A stretch of DNA of 64,000 nucleotides from Myxococcaceae bacterium (GTDB taxonomy: Bacteria > Myxococcota > Myxococcia > Myxococcales > Myxococcaceae), in contig JADGRA010000080.1 in the NCBI GenBank assembly GCA_017881265.1, positions 62,001 through 126,000 of the forward strand. The letters run 5' to 3'. How positions within the stretch are numbered: the stretch's first letter is position 1; each line of letters starts with the position of its first letter. The notes under the pieces are model-generated. The model was not told the origin of the DNA. It did no database searches and was given only the letters and a program-made list of their open reading frames with translations. Below, piece by piece: positions 52,126 to 61,600 of this stretch. Both the position numbers and the translations under genes were made by a program.

Positions 52126-52941
52126 TTGTCCGAATCACGTGCTTCCTGGCTTGTTGGCGTGGCCCTTCTGGCGGCCCTCTCGGCGTGCGCCACGACGCCC
52201 ATCGGAACGAGCGTCCCCCCTCCCGGGCTTCGGCAGGAAGTGGACGAGGGCAGCGCCGCCTGGTTCTTGAACGCCACCTCGGCGCTGACGCTGTCCTACG
52301 ACCAGCAGGCCCTGCTGCTGAAGGTGGGCCAGACGGTGCGCGCCCAATCGGAGCCGGTGCAGGTCGCCCGCCGCCAGCTGCTCGGGCTCCTTTTGGAGGG
52401 CATCGTTTCAGGCACCTTCGACGACGCACGCATCGCGGCAACAACCCAGCAGATTGTCTCTGCGGCAGAGGCGCGGGGTCCGGCGGTAGTCCAGGCACTC
52501 ATGCAGCTGCACCAGGGCCTCGACCCCACCCAGCGCCAGACGGTGGCCAGCACCATCCTCCAGGCGGTCAATGGCCAGCCTTCCCAGTCCAAGAGCGAGC
52601 GGCAGCAGCTGCAGCAGCGGGTGGATTCGCTGACGGCAGGGCTGGGCCTGACGCAGGCGCAGAGCGACCAAATCCGGACCACCATCGTCGACAGCTTCCA
52701 GGCCTATGCGCCTGACCTCCAGCAGGAGGCCGAGCGCCGGCGCAAGCAACTGGGCGGCCTGGCCCAGGGCTTCCCGGCCATCTACTTCGAGCCGTCGCCC
52801 GCCAACGTGACGTCGGCGTGGGACCTGGAGGGGAAGTCCAAGCGTCTGGTTGCCTTCGCCGAGGCCCTGACGCCCATCCTCACCCCCGCCCAGCGCCAGC
52901 AGGTGGCGGCCCTCATCCGTCAGCGCAACAGCATCGACTGA
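52126..52941 (+). CDS. Lipoprotein with LTxxQ-like (Spy/CpxP) repeats
   Basis: A 271-residue protein with a lipobox ending in LSAC at about residue 21, and a helical body rich in Gln/Ala. Motifs LDPTQRQTVA, LGLTQAQSDQI and LTPAQRQQVAALIRQR are spaced along the sequence and resemble the LTxxQ motif of Spy/CpxP periplasmic chaperones. A periplasmic chaperone or sensor role is possible (inference). The start is TTG at 52126, preceded by GGAGGGG. The following GC-rich hairpin before the DedA-rhodanese gene may end this transcript. Confidence 0.72.
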   Translation: MSESRASWLVGVALLAALSACATTPIGTSVPPPGLRQEVDEGSAAWFLNATSALTLSYDQQALLLKVGQTVRAQSEPVQVARRQLLGLLLEGIVSGTFDDARIAATTQQIVSAAEARGPAVVQALMQLHQGLDPTQRQTVASTILQAVNGQPSQSKSERQQLQQRVDSLTAGLGLTQAQSDQIRTTIVDSFQAYAPDLQQEAERRRKQLGGLAQGFPAIYFEPSPANVTSAWDLEGKSKRLVAFAEALTPILTPAQRQQVAALIRQRNSID

Positions 52942-53016
52942 GGAAAGCCGGCGCCGGGCCCCAGCAACCCTTCGGGCCCTCGGACATCCAACGGTGACTG
53001 AAGGCCCGAGGCTGCT

Positions 53017-54009
53017 GTGAACGACTCCATCGAATTCCTGCGCGAACACGGCACCACGGTGGTGTTTTTCGCTGTGCTCGCCGAGCAGATGGGGCTGCCC
53101 ATCCCCTGCACCCCGTGGTTGCTCGCCGCCGGGGCGCTGGCCCGTTCCGGCCGGCCGTCGCTGGCGGCGGTCATCGCCCTGGCCGCCCTGGCGGCGGCCC
53201 TGGGCCATCTGTCCTGGTACCTCGCCGGGCGCCGCTGGGGCTACGGGGTGCTGCGGGTGCTGTGCCGCCTCAGCATCGAGCCGGACAGCTGCGTCCAGAG
53301 GACGCAGGGCACCTTCGACCGTTTCGGCGCCGGGGCGCTGGTGGCCGCTCCCTTCATCCCGGGGTTGACCAGCATCGCCCCGCCCCTGGCCGGGCTGTCC
53401 CGCGTGCCGCTGTGGCGCTACCTCTCCCTGGACGCTCTCGGTAACCTCCTCTGGGCCAGCACCTTCGTCGGGCTGGGCTACGGCTTCGGAGACCAGGTCA
53501 CCTGGGCCCTCCGTGGGGCATTCATGTACGGCTCCTCCATCCTCGGCGTGGCGGTGGCCGGCCTCTCGCTGTGGCTGCTGCTGAAGCTGGCTCAGCGCGA
53601 GCGGGTCCGCCGGAAGCTGCACGTCGACCGCATCCGTCCGGCGCAACTGAAGGAACTCTTGGGCAACGCCAATCCGCCCCTGGTGCTGGACCTGCGGCAC
53701 CGCCGGGAGCTTGTGGAGGACCCCCACACCCTGCCCGGAGCCCTGCATGTCTCTCCGAGCGAGCTGCCGCGCCGGCACGGGGAAATCCCCAGGAACCGCG
53801 ACCTGGTCCTCTTCTGTAGTTGACCCAGCGAATGGACGAGCGCCCGGGTGGCGCTCCAGCTGAAGCGCCGAGGGATTTACCGGGTGCGGCCCCTGGAAGG
53901 CGGGTACGCGGGTTGGACGCGGCTGGGCTATCCAGTCGTGCCGTGGGAGAGTTTGGACCCACAGCGGGAACAGCCCATCCCCGTACCCGCTCCGCAGCTC
54001 ACCGCGTAG
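53017..54009 (+). CDS. DedA-rhodanese fusion, candidate selenoprotein (in-frame TGA as Sec269)
   Basis: The N-terminal 200 or so residues are a DedA/SNARE-associated membrane domain (EQMGLPIPCTPWLLAAGAL near 28; FIPGLTSIAPPLAG near 112). From about 215 a cytoplasmic rhodanese domain follows (LVLDLRHRRELVEDPHTLPG). At residue 269 the codon is TGA: the frame reads LFCS, TGA, then PSEWTSARVALQLKRRG and VRPLEGGYAGWTRLGYPVVP, a normal rhodanese C-terminus, until TAG at 54009. In homologues with CxCPNE in this loop, the TGA sits on the second Cys. A perfect hairpin lies downstream. Sec insertion is therefore likely; otherwise the domain would be truncated at 268 residues. GTG start. Confidence 0.75.
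53821..53856 (+). promoter_or_regulatory. Candidate bacterial SECIS element
   Basis: The TGA at 53821-53823 is followed, after 14 nt, by GAGCGCC (53838-53844), loop CGGGT (53845-53849) and GGCGCTC (53850-53856), a perfect 7-bp stem. The loop starts 21 nt after the TGA and has G at its second position, both within the rules for bacterial SECIS elements (UGA to loop about 16-37 nt, G in the first two loop positions). The pairing also encodes conserved residues, so it could be chance. Confidence 0.6.
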
Positions 54010-54031
54010 TCCCCTTTCCACGCGAGGTCGT

Positions 54032-55291
54032 ATGGCCCTGGGTCGCGGACACTGGCTTGCGGGCGCGCGAGCGCTCGCGGACAACTTCCGGCTGGCCCTG
54101 GGGACCTTCTGGGGTCACCGCCTGCGCAGCGTGCTGACGCTGCTAGGCATCGTCATCGGGGTGGCCACCGTCGTCTCGATGATGGCGCTCTTGGAAGGGC
54201 TGCGCCGGAAAGTCGATGCAGACCTGGCCGGGCTCGGGGCCAACGGCTTTCAGCTCCAGAAGTGGCCCCAGGGCTTCGGCAACTTCGACCAAGACCGCAT
54301 CGCCCGTCGCCCCAACATCTCCTTCGACGACTTTCTGGCCATCCAGAAGCACGTCCCCGACGTGGCCAAGGTGACGGCCGAGGCGTGGGAAGGAGGCAAG
54401 AAGCTGTCGACGGCGTCGCGCGAGACGCAGCCCAACGTCCAGCTGGCCGGCGGCACGCTGAGTTTCTTCGACACCAATGCCATGGAGGTGTCGAAGGGCC
54501 GCACCTTCAGCGAAGCCGAGATTCAACTGGCAGCTCAGGTCATGGTCATTGGCCCCGACCTGGCCGACACGCTCTTCGCGGACCTGGAGCCACTCGGGCA
54601 GGAGGTCCGGCTGAAGGGACGGAGCTTCCAGGTGATTGGGGTGATGACCCGGAAGGGCGGCTTCGCCGGCCAGGGCTACGACAACACCGCCATCATCCCC
54701 GTGCCGGTCTTCTTCGAGCTATTTGGAAAGCATCGCTCGTTGAACATCAGCATGCAGGCCTGGACGACGGTGGACCTCCAGCGAGCGCAGGACGGGGTGG
54801 AGCTGCTGATGCGGCACCGGCACAACCTGCGTCCCGACGAGGAGAGCGACTTCACCATCTATTCGAACGAGTCCGCGACCGCGACCTTCAACCAAATCTC
54901 CGCGGTGGTGACTGCCGCGAGTTTCGGCGTGTGCCTGCTGTCGTTGGTGGTCGGGGGAATCGGCATCCTCAACATCATGCTCGTCTCGGTGACGGAGCGC
55001 ACGCACGAGATTGGCGTGCGCAAGGCGCTCGGGGCCCGGCGTGGACGCATCCTCAGCCAGTTCGCCACCGAGGCCGTGATGCTCTCCGTGCTCGGCGGAG
55101 TCGCCGGCGTCGGCCTCGGCTTCTTCGTCGCCTTCCTCGGCCGCTGGGCGCTGGGCTTTCCCACCGCCGTTCCACCCTGGGCCGTGGCCCTCGCCCTGGC
55201 GATGTCCTCCGGTGTGGGTCTCGTCTTTGGCATCTACCCGGCTTCACGGGCAGCAAACCTGGACCCGGTGGACGCGATGCGCTCGGAGTAG
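54032..55291 (+). CDS. MacB/FtsX-type ABC permease
   Basis: A 419-residue inner-membrane protein. One membrane segment (about 28-52, VLTLLGIVIGVATVVSMMAL) is followed by a large periplasmic MacB_PCD domain to about 290, then three segments in the FtsX domain (LVVGGIGILNIMLVSVTERTHEIGVRKALGARRGRI is the hallmark linker) and a short tail ANLDPVDAMRSE. Such permeases pair with a separate LolD-type ATPase for lipoprotein release, export or mechanotransmission, but no ATPase gene is adjacent. It starts 22 nt after the rhodanese stop and is probably co-transcribed. Confidence 0.87.
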   Translation: MALGRGHWLAGARALADNFRLALGTFWGHRLRSVLTLLGIVIGVATVVSMMALLEGLRRKVDADLAGLGANGFQLQKWPQGFGNFDQDRIARRPNISFDDFLAIQKHVPDVAKVTAEAWEGGKKLSTASRETQPNVQLAGGTLSFFDTNAMEVSKGRTFSEAEIQLAAQVMVIGPDLADTLFADLEPLGQEVRLKGRSFQVIGVMTRKGGFAGQGYDNTAIIPVPVFFELFGKHRSLNISMQAWTTVDLQRAQDGVELLMRHRHNLRPDEESDFTIYSNESATATFNQISAVVTAASFGVCLLSLVVGGIGILNIMLVSVTERTHEIGVRKALGARRGRILSQFATEAVMLSVLGGVAGVGLGFFVAFLGRWALGFPTAVPPWAVALALAMSSGVGLVFGIYPASRAANLDPVDAMRSE

Positions 55292-55452
55292 GGCGCCCGG
55301 GCCCGGCCGAGGAGACTGCCGCGCGCCCCGGGGCAATGGGCGGCCCCCCCCGAGCGTTGGGAGGGGCGAACGGCGGTTGCCTCTCCCAACGGGGTGCCTT
55401 GAGTGAAAGTCGTCAGCTTCTGCCTCGCCAGCGCGGCCGTCCGGCGCTCCGA

Positions 55453-55869
55453 ATGACTCCTGGACTTCGCAAGGCGTACCTGCAGACGGCCTACCTGGTG
55501 CGCGCCCCGCAGGGTGTGCACGCGCTGCGCATCGGCGCGGTCCACCCCGCCTTCGACGCCGAGGTGGCCGCGGCCGGCGCACGCGCCTGGGCCTTCATCA
55601 CCGCCTGGAATCCGGGCTCTCTTCCCCGCAGCTCCGAGGAGAACGTCCTGGCCCAGGCCGAGTTGCTGAAGGTGCTGGGGGAACTCGGGCTGGTGGCCTG
55701 GCCGGCCGAGGGAAAGGCCGACAGCGGTGGCTGGCGCGAGGAGAGTGTGTGCGTGCTTGGCCTGGAAAGCGTTGGGGCGGTCGCGCTCGGACGCGGCTTC
55801 GGCCAGCTGGCGGTGGTGGTCGGCCAGCTGGGAGAGGCAGCGCGCCTGCTCGCCATCGCCCAGGCGTGA
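55453..55869 (+). CDS. DUF3293 protein
   Basis: A 138-residue protein matching the DUF3293 pattern: YLQTAYLV at the start, AFITAWNPGSLPRSSEEN in the middle and a WREESVCVLGLE/GFGQLAVVV tail. The family is small, cytoplasmic and of unknown function. The ATG at 55453 is in the frame that carries the conserved segments; the same frame is open far upstream but that part is antisense-like shadow of the permease gene. No partner genes. Confidence 0.8.
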   Translation: MTPGLRKAYLQTAYLVRAPQGVHALRIGAVHPAFDAEVAAAGARAWAFITAWNPGSLPRSSEENVLAQAELLKVLGELGLVAWPAEGKADSGGWREESVCVLGLESVGAVALGRGFGQLAVVVGQLGEAARLLAIAQA

Positions 55870-55887
55870 CGGCGGCGGCCGGGGCGT

Positions 55888-56634
55888 TCAGGAAGCGTCT
55901 CTGCGGGCCAGCAACTGGCGCAGGGACAAAAGGTGCAACAGGACCGTCAGCGGGACGATGAAGCCCGGCAGGTAGACGAAGGGGAAGACGGCAGGAATGC
56001 GGTTGGCGGGCTCCTCAAAGAGGAGGCGCTGTGGCCCAGGGGCTGAGGCCGCCGCACGAAACAGCGTGTGGAGGATGTCCCCCAGGCCGAGGACGTTCCA
56101 GGCAAGGCCGAAGGCGCGCGAGCCGCGCGCCCCGTACGCCAGGGCCAGCGCGACCGCGGCGGCAGTGGCCCCCACCAGGAGGTCCCCGATGCCCGCCGTG
56201 CGCGCCAGCCCCCAGGGGGCCAGGCCGATGGCCCAGGCTGCGAAGAGGGACGCCCCGCCGCCGAGACGCAGCGTCTGCAACGCCGGAATCCACCAGGTGG
56301 GCATGGCCTGGACGCCGTCGCGCAACCAAGCCGCGCGGAACAGTGCCGCCACGGCGAGGAAGGCCGGCAGCAAGTAGAGCGCCGGACGCGGGCTGCGCGC
56401 GTCCAGGTAGACGCCGCTCACCGTCGTCATCGCCAGGAAAAGAAACCACGCAGCCAGCCCAGCTCCCACCAGGCGCCCGATGCGAAGGCGGCGCGGCTCC
56501 GCGAAGCCGGCGCGCTGCAGCCCCGCGGAGAGGCCACCCAGCGACGCGCCCGCGACGGCCACCACGTAGGCGGCGAAACCGAGGACGAGCAGCGCTGGCG
56601 CCACCACCATCGGCTGGACACCTATGCTCTCCAC
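55888..56634 (-). CDS. Hypothetical multi-pass membrane protein
   Basis: A 248-residue protein with about seven membrane segments and few charged residues inside them; several conserved-looking Gly/Trp/Pro positions such as MPTWWIPALQTLRLG. The layout is similar to hypothetical membrane proteins of the myxobacteria, but no known family can be named. The GTG at 56634 is preferred because GGGAGG lies 5 nt upstream; an ATG at 56610 is possible. Divergent from a response-regulator gene. Role unknown. Confidence 0.6.
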   Translation of the reverse strand: MESIGVQPMVVAPALLVLGFAAYVVAVAGASLGGLSAGLQRAGFAEPRRLRIGRLVGAGLAAWFLFLAMTTVSGVYLDARSPRPALYLLPAFLAVAALFRAAWLRDGVQAMPTWWIPALQTLRLGGGASLFAAWAIGLAPWGLARTAGIGDLLVGATAAAVALALAYGARGSRAFGLAWNVLGLGDILHTLFRAAASAPGPQRLLFEEPANRIPAVFPFVYLPGFIVPLTVLLHLLSLRQLLARRDAS

Positions 56635-56777
56635 GCTGGCCTCCCAGTCCTTTTGCCTGCGCCCATTAGCGCAGGACGTATGCGGGTTCCCTACAGGAAG
56701 AATGTCACGACTGCCCTCTTGCATCTTGGCCGTTGGGTGTGGACATTTCTGCTCTCTTCGCCCTCGGGGGGGTACCC

Positions 56778-57185
56778 GTGACGAACCCGTCTCCGCTGAA
56801 GCGCCCGCAGTTGCTCCTGGTCGAGGACGACCGTGGGGTGCGGGACGCCATCGAGGACTACCTGGAGGACGAGGGCTACTCGGTGCTGTCGGCCAACGAC
56901 GGAGAGCAGGCGTTGAGTCTCCTCGAGGGACTCAGTGACGCCTGCTTGGTGGTCCTCGACGTGCGCATGCCGGTCATGGACGGTGTCGAGTTCATGCGCC
57001 AGTTTCGCGCCCGCCCCTGGTTGAAGCACCACCGACTGGTGCTGATGTCTGCGAGCGAGCTCGCCCCGGAGCTCCGCAGTGCCCCCGGCGTGGTGGGGCT
57101 TCTGCACAAGCCTTTCGAGCTGGAGCGCCTCCTCGCCCTGGTGCAGTCCGAGGTGGCCGCGTTGGCGCTTCCCCGGGTACCCTGA
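56778..57185 (+). CDS. Single-domain response regulator
   Basis: A 135-residue REC domain: LLVEDDRGVRDAIEDYLEDE near residue 15 (acidic pair), phospho-Asp in LVVLDVRMPVMDG near 58 (standard DxxMPxMDG), Ser in LMSASELAPE near 88, and Lys in GLLHKPFELERLL near 106. It has no output domain. The GTG at 56778 has GGGGGGG shortly upstream; an earlier in-frame start would give an unconserved extension. No adjacent kinase; partners unknown. Confidence 0.85.
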   Translation: MTNPSPLKRPQLLLVEDDRGVRDAIEDYLEDEGYSVLSANDGEQALSLLEGLSDACLVVLDVRMPVMDGVEFMRQFRARPWLKHHRLVLMSASELAPELRSAPGVVGLLHKPFELERLLALVQSEVAALALPRVP

Positions 57186-57339
57186 AAGGGGCACGCGGGG
57201 GCCGCTGCCACCGCCCAGCGTTGTGGCACACAGCGTTGCGGCACTGCGTTGCGGCACTGGTGCTCCCGCTTTGGCGGGGGCTAGTCTCCGCGGGCCCCAA
57301 GGCGAGCGTCTGGCCGCCGGGGCCGCTCGGGGTGAAGCG

Positions 57340-58602
57340 ATGAACGTCCATCTGGAATACGGCACCGAGGGCCTGGAGCTGCAGGTGCCCTCGTCTCACG
57401 TGGATGTCATCACCCCGCGCTTCGTTCCCGGCCTTGCCGACGAGGCCGCTGCTTTCCGCGCCGCCGTCCGCGATCCCATCGGCGGCAAGCCGCTGCGCGA
57501 GGTGGTGCGGGCGGGAGAACGGGTGGCGGTGGTCATCGCCGACATCACGCGCCCGCTTCCCAGCGAGCGGTTGCTGCCGTGGATTTTTGCCGAACTTGCT
57601 CACGTGCCTGAAGCGCACATCACCATCGTCAACGGAACCGGCAGCCATCGGGTGCAGACGCCAGCAGAGTTGGCGCAGATGGTGGGCCCTGAGATTTCCC
57701 GGCGCTACCGGGTGGTGAACCACGACGCCCACGATGCCTCCACGCTGGTGGAGGTGGGCAAGAGCCTGGATGGCCCGCCGGTCCGCTTCGCCCGCGCCTA
57801 CGTCGAGGCAGACCGCCGCATCGTCCTCGGCTTCATCGAGCCGCATTTCATGGCCGGGTTCTCCGGTGGGTACAAGGGCGTCTTCCCAGCGGTGGCCGAC
57901 ATCGCCAGCATCATGCACTACCACCGCGCCGCGGTGATTGGGGATGCACGAAGCACCTGGGGAAATCTCGACGCCAACCCGACGCAGGAACAAATCCGGC
58001 ATGCCGGGGCGCTGCTTCCGGTGGACTTCCTGGTCAATCTCACGCTCAACCGGCGCCGCGAGATTACCGCCTTCTTCTGTGGCGAAGTGCTGGCGGCCCA
58101 TGCCCGTGGGTGCGCCTTCGCGCGCGAGACGGCGATGGTGGCCTGCCAGCGCGCCTACCCGGTGGTGGTCACCACCAACTCCGGCTACCCGCTGGACCAA
58201 AACCTCTACCAGACGGTGAAGGGCATGTCCGCCGGGGCGCAGGTGGTGACGGACGGGGGCTTCATCCTCACGGCGGCGCGCTGCAACGACGGGTTCCCGA
58301 CGCACGGCAACTACAAGAAGCTGCTCTTCGAGCATGCCACGCCGCGCGCCCTCCTCGACACCATCCTCACGCCTGGGTTCTCGCTCTACGACCAGTGGGA
58401 GGCGCAGCTGCACGCCCTCATCACCCTCAAGGCCCGTGTCGGCCTGTACAGCGCGCTGCCACCCGAGGAGGTCCGGCAGGCCTTTCTGGAGCCGGTGGCG
58501 GACCCGAGCGCCCGACTGGCCCAGGAACTGAACCGGCTGGGGAAGGACGCGCCGGTGGCGGTGCTGCCCGAGGGGCCGATGACCATCCCCTACCTGGCCT
58601 GA
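57340..58602 (+). CDS. larA: LarA-like nickel-pincer lactate racemase family protein
   Basis: A 420-residue protein of the LarA (DUF2088) family, which racemises lactate or related 2-hydroxy acids using the covalently bound nickel-pincer nucleotide. Visible blocks: the first-domain ADITRPLPSERLL, NGTGSHR, then the cofactor-binding GFSGGYKGVFPAVADIASIM with the attachment Lys, and HYHRAAVIGD. The ATG at 57340 follows GGTGAAGCG. The cofactor synthesis genes larB, larC and larE are not in the window, so substrate and activation depend on genes elsewhere. Cytoplasmic. Confidence 0.82.
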   Translation: MNVHLEYGTEGLELQVPSSHVDVITPRFVPGLADEAAAFRAAVRDPIGGKPLREVVRAGERVAVVIADITRPLPSERLLPWIFAELAHVPEAHITIVNGTGSHRVQTPAELAQMVGPEISRRYRVVNHDAHDASTLVEVGKSLDGPPVRFARAYVEADRRIVLGFIEPHFMAGFSGGYKGVFPAVADIASIMHYHRAAVIGDARSTWGNLDANPTQEQIRHAGALLPVDFLVNLTLNRRREITAFFCGEVLAAHARGCAFARETAMVACQRAYPVVVTTNSGYPLDQNLYQTVKGMSAGAQVVTDGGFILTAARCNDGFPTHGNYKKLLFEHATPRALLDTILTPGFSLYDQWEAQLHALITLKARVGLYSALPPEEVRQAFLEPVADPSARLAQELNRLGKDAPVAVLPEGPMTIPYLA

Positions 58603-58627
58603 CGCCGCTCAGGCTGGAAGGCACCCG

Positions 58628-61600
58628 TCAAGGGACCACAGCGCCGGTCGGCCGCACCAGCACCTTGTGCCCGAAGGCTTGGTCCACCTCGGAGAGGAAG
58701 GCACGGAAGGCCGGGTAGTCCTTGGCCGCCACCCGCGCCGTCGTCACCGCCACCTCGCCCGTGCACTCCAGCGCATCCGCCTTTGTGTGGCAGCCGAACT
58801 GGGCATGGCCGAAGGGGGTTTGCGTGGTCAACGCGTGGGGTAGCTCATCCACCACGTACCCGTGGGGAAGCTGGTACAGGTAATGGAAGCGGTTGACGGT
58901 GGGGCCATCCAGCACCAGGTCCCGGTTGCGCTCGGCCAGGGGGGCCAGCCCCTGCAGGTACCCGCTGGCGCCCGGGAACGGGAAGAAGCGCAGCCCGGCC
59001 GTGCTGACCTCGGCGTAGCGCGGCACATGCACCTGGAAGTCCAAGGTGACGTCGCGGTCCAGCTGCGAGAGCCCGTCCACCGTCACCTCGCCCACCGACA
59101 GTCCGGGGAAGGCATGCGACCAGGCCCGTTCGAGGTTGGTTCGGCGGGTGGCGAGCGTCTGGTAGCTGCGCCGGTACGCCGGCGCGCCCGTGCCGCGAAT
59201 GTGGGTCTCGGCCTTCCCCTCGGCCGTGCCCGCGGGCCGCAGCGCCAGCTGGAGGTGCAGGTCGGTGACGTTGCCGTCGGCGGCGGCCGGCGGGGTGGTG
59301 GTGAAGCGGCTGGGGCCGTCGGGCTCCACCACCAGAATGCTGGCCTGCCGGTCCGCGCCCGGCAGCTCGCTCGCGCCGTGGAACTCCGCCGTCCCGTCCA
59401 GGTACCAGTCCAGCGACGGGACGTAGAGGATGGCGTGGTTGAAGACGGCGAGGGAGGCAGGTTCGGAGGGCACTGCCCCGAGCGAGCGCATGCGCAACAG
59501 GACGATGCGGCTGTCCACCCCGGCTGCCTCCAGCATGGCGTGCAGCAGCGACGCCTTGTCCTTGCAGTCCCCGAAGCGCCGGGCCAGAACACGGTCGACG
59601 CGGTAGGGCTGGTAGCCGTGGATACCGAACTCCAGCGCGACGTAGCGCGTGCGGGAGACGACGTAGCCGTACAGCGCCCGCACCACGGCGCGGCGGTCGG
59701 TGCGGTCCACTCCCTGCAGGGCCTCGTCGACGGCGGCGCGGATGGAGGCGTCGGGGCGCAGCTGGTCCCGGATGAGGCGCCAGTAGTACCGCCCCACCTC
59801 CTCCCAGGTGCGGTAGGTGGAGACGCTCAGCGTGGCGGCCACCTCGGGCCAGCCGGGCATCGCCGGCTCGGCGGTGAGGCGGGGCAGACGGGAGGCCGAG
59901 AAGCGGTGCAGCGTGCGGCCGTCGGCGGCCGGCGTGTGCGTCACCCTCACCCCGGCGCCGAGCGTCTTCTCGTTCCAGTACAGTGGCCGGCCGGGCGGCA
60001 TCTCCACCGCGTACTGCCACCGCAGCTTCGGCGTGCCGCCTTCCACCGGCACCAGGTCGCCCCAGTAGTCGGACAGTAAGTTCTCCGCGGCGACATCATC
60101 CACCTGGTACTGCACCTCCAGGAGGTCCCCGGCGGCCAGCGTCGGGAAGGTCAGCATCCGGGCGCGGACGTCGTAAAACATGCCCGACCAAGGCTCATTG
60201 ACGCTGACGTCGGTGTCGCCGAAGGTGTCCACCACCGAGCCGTCGGGCCGGTTAATGCGGGCACGGAGGACGCGCACCTGCTGCGTGCTCGGGCTGTAGG
60301 TCGCCACCTGGAAGCTACGGAAGGCGTCGACGCCGCGCTGCGTGTAGACCTTGACCGCGCGCTGCTCGAAACGGGTGGATTGCCCACTTGGCTGTACCCG
60401 CACCAGGGTGTTGTCCACCAGCGTGACGGCGTCCTCGCTGTAGGAGTCCGCCTCGGCCACCAGGGGACCCACGTCCATGGCGAAGCCGTCCGGCAGAGCC
60501 CGAAGCTCGTCCCGCAGCGTCCGGAGCGCCTCCTGCAGGGCCGGGTTCTGCGGGCGCAGCGCCAGTGAACGCTCGAAGGCAGCGAGGGCCGGGTCCCGAC
60601 GGCCGGCCTGCAGCAGCGCACGTCCCATTCGCTCGGGCACCTCGGCATCCGTCGGCGCCAGGGCCGCGGCCTCCTCGAAGCGCTTCAGCCCACGTTCCAG
60701 GTCTCCGTTGGCGGCCAGCATCTCGGCCAGCCTCAAGCGTGTCCCGTTGTCGGCTGGCTCGACGGCCAGCACGCGTTCGAGGAGTGCCTCGGCTTCCTCC
60801 ACCTGCCCGAGGTCCGCCCGAAGGGCCGACAGGGTGAGCAGCGTGGAGGTGTCCCCCGGGCGCCGCCTGAGCAGTCTGTCCATCCGCGCGGCTGCTTCGT
60901 CACTGCGTTCGAGGCGCCGTGCGGACCGTATCCCCTCGCGGGCCACGCCGAGGATGTCGGGCATCTTCTGGTACAGCTGTTCGACGCGTAGGGTGGCGGA
61001 CACCGGGTCGCCCGTTTCCTCCTCGACGCGCGCCAGCAGCAGCTGCGCCGGCGCGAAGGCCGGGTACTCCCGCACCCAGCGCTCCAGCAGCTCGCGCGCG
61101 CGCTGCGGGTAGCCCGCGTTCAGCTCGTGCTGGGCGAGGCTCAGAAAGGCTTCCGGGTCGTCTGGCTCGGCCGCCACGGCGGCTTCCAGGTGACGGCGCT
61201 GTGCGCTCGTGTCGTCGGTCCCCAGCCTCGCCGCCAGCAGCTCGAGCCGCGCGCTCGCCTTGCCCTGCTCGGCGGCGAGTGCCGCTGCCTTCTCGGCGAG
61301 GCCAGCCGCGACGTGCCGCAACTCATCGAAGCCGCGGGCCGCGGCGAAGACCGCAGCAGCCTCGCCGAGCAGTGTGGCGTCGGCCGGGTGGGCGTCCGCC
61401 AGCGCCTGCAATCGCGAGGTGAGGGTGGGCAGCCGAACCGGCTTCGCCGTTCCGCCCCTGGGGAGCGGCGGAAGGACTGCGGGCTGGATGGCCCGGGCGC
61501 GAGCTGCCTCGTCCCGGAGGAAGAAGCCCAAGGGCGCGGTGCCGTCCTGACAGACCTTGAGCAGCACGCGGTTGATGCCATGCCGCAGATTCACCGCCAC

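Noticed and set aside
53820..54137. Plus-strand ORF after the TGA of the DedA-rhodanese gene
   Set aside because: It runs in a different frame from the rhodanese C-terminus and has no recognisable protein sequence; the true coding frame continues through the TGA.
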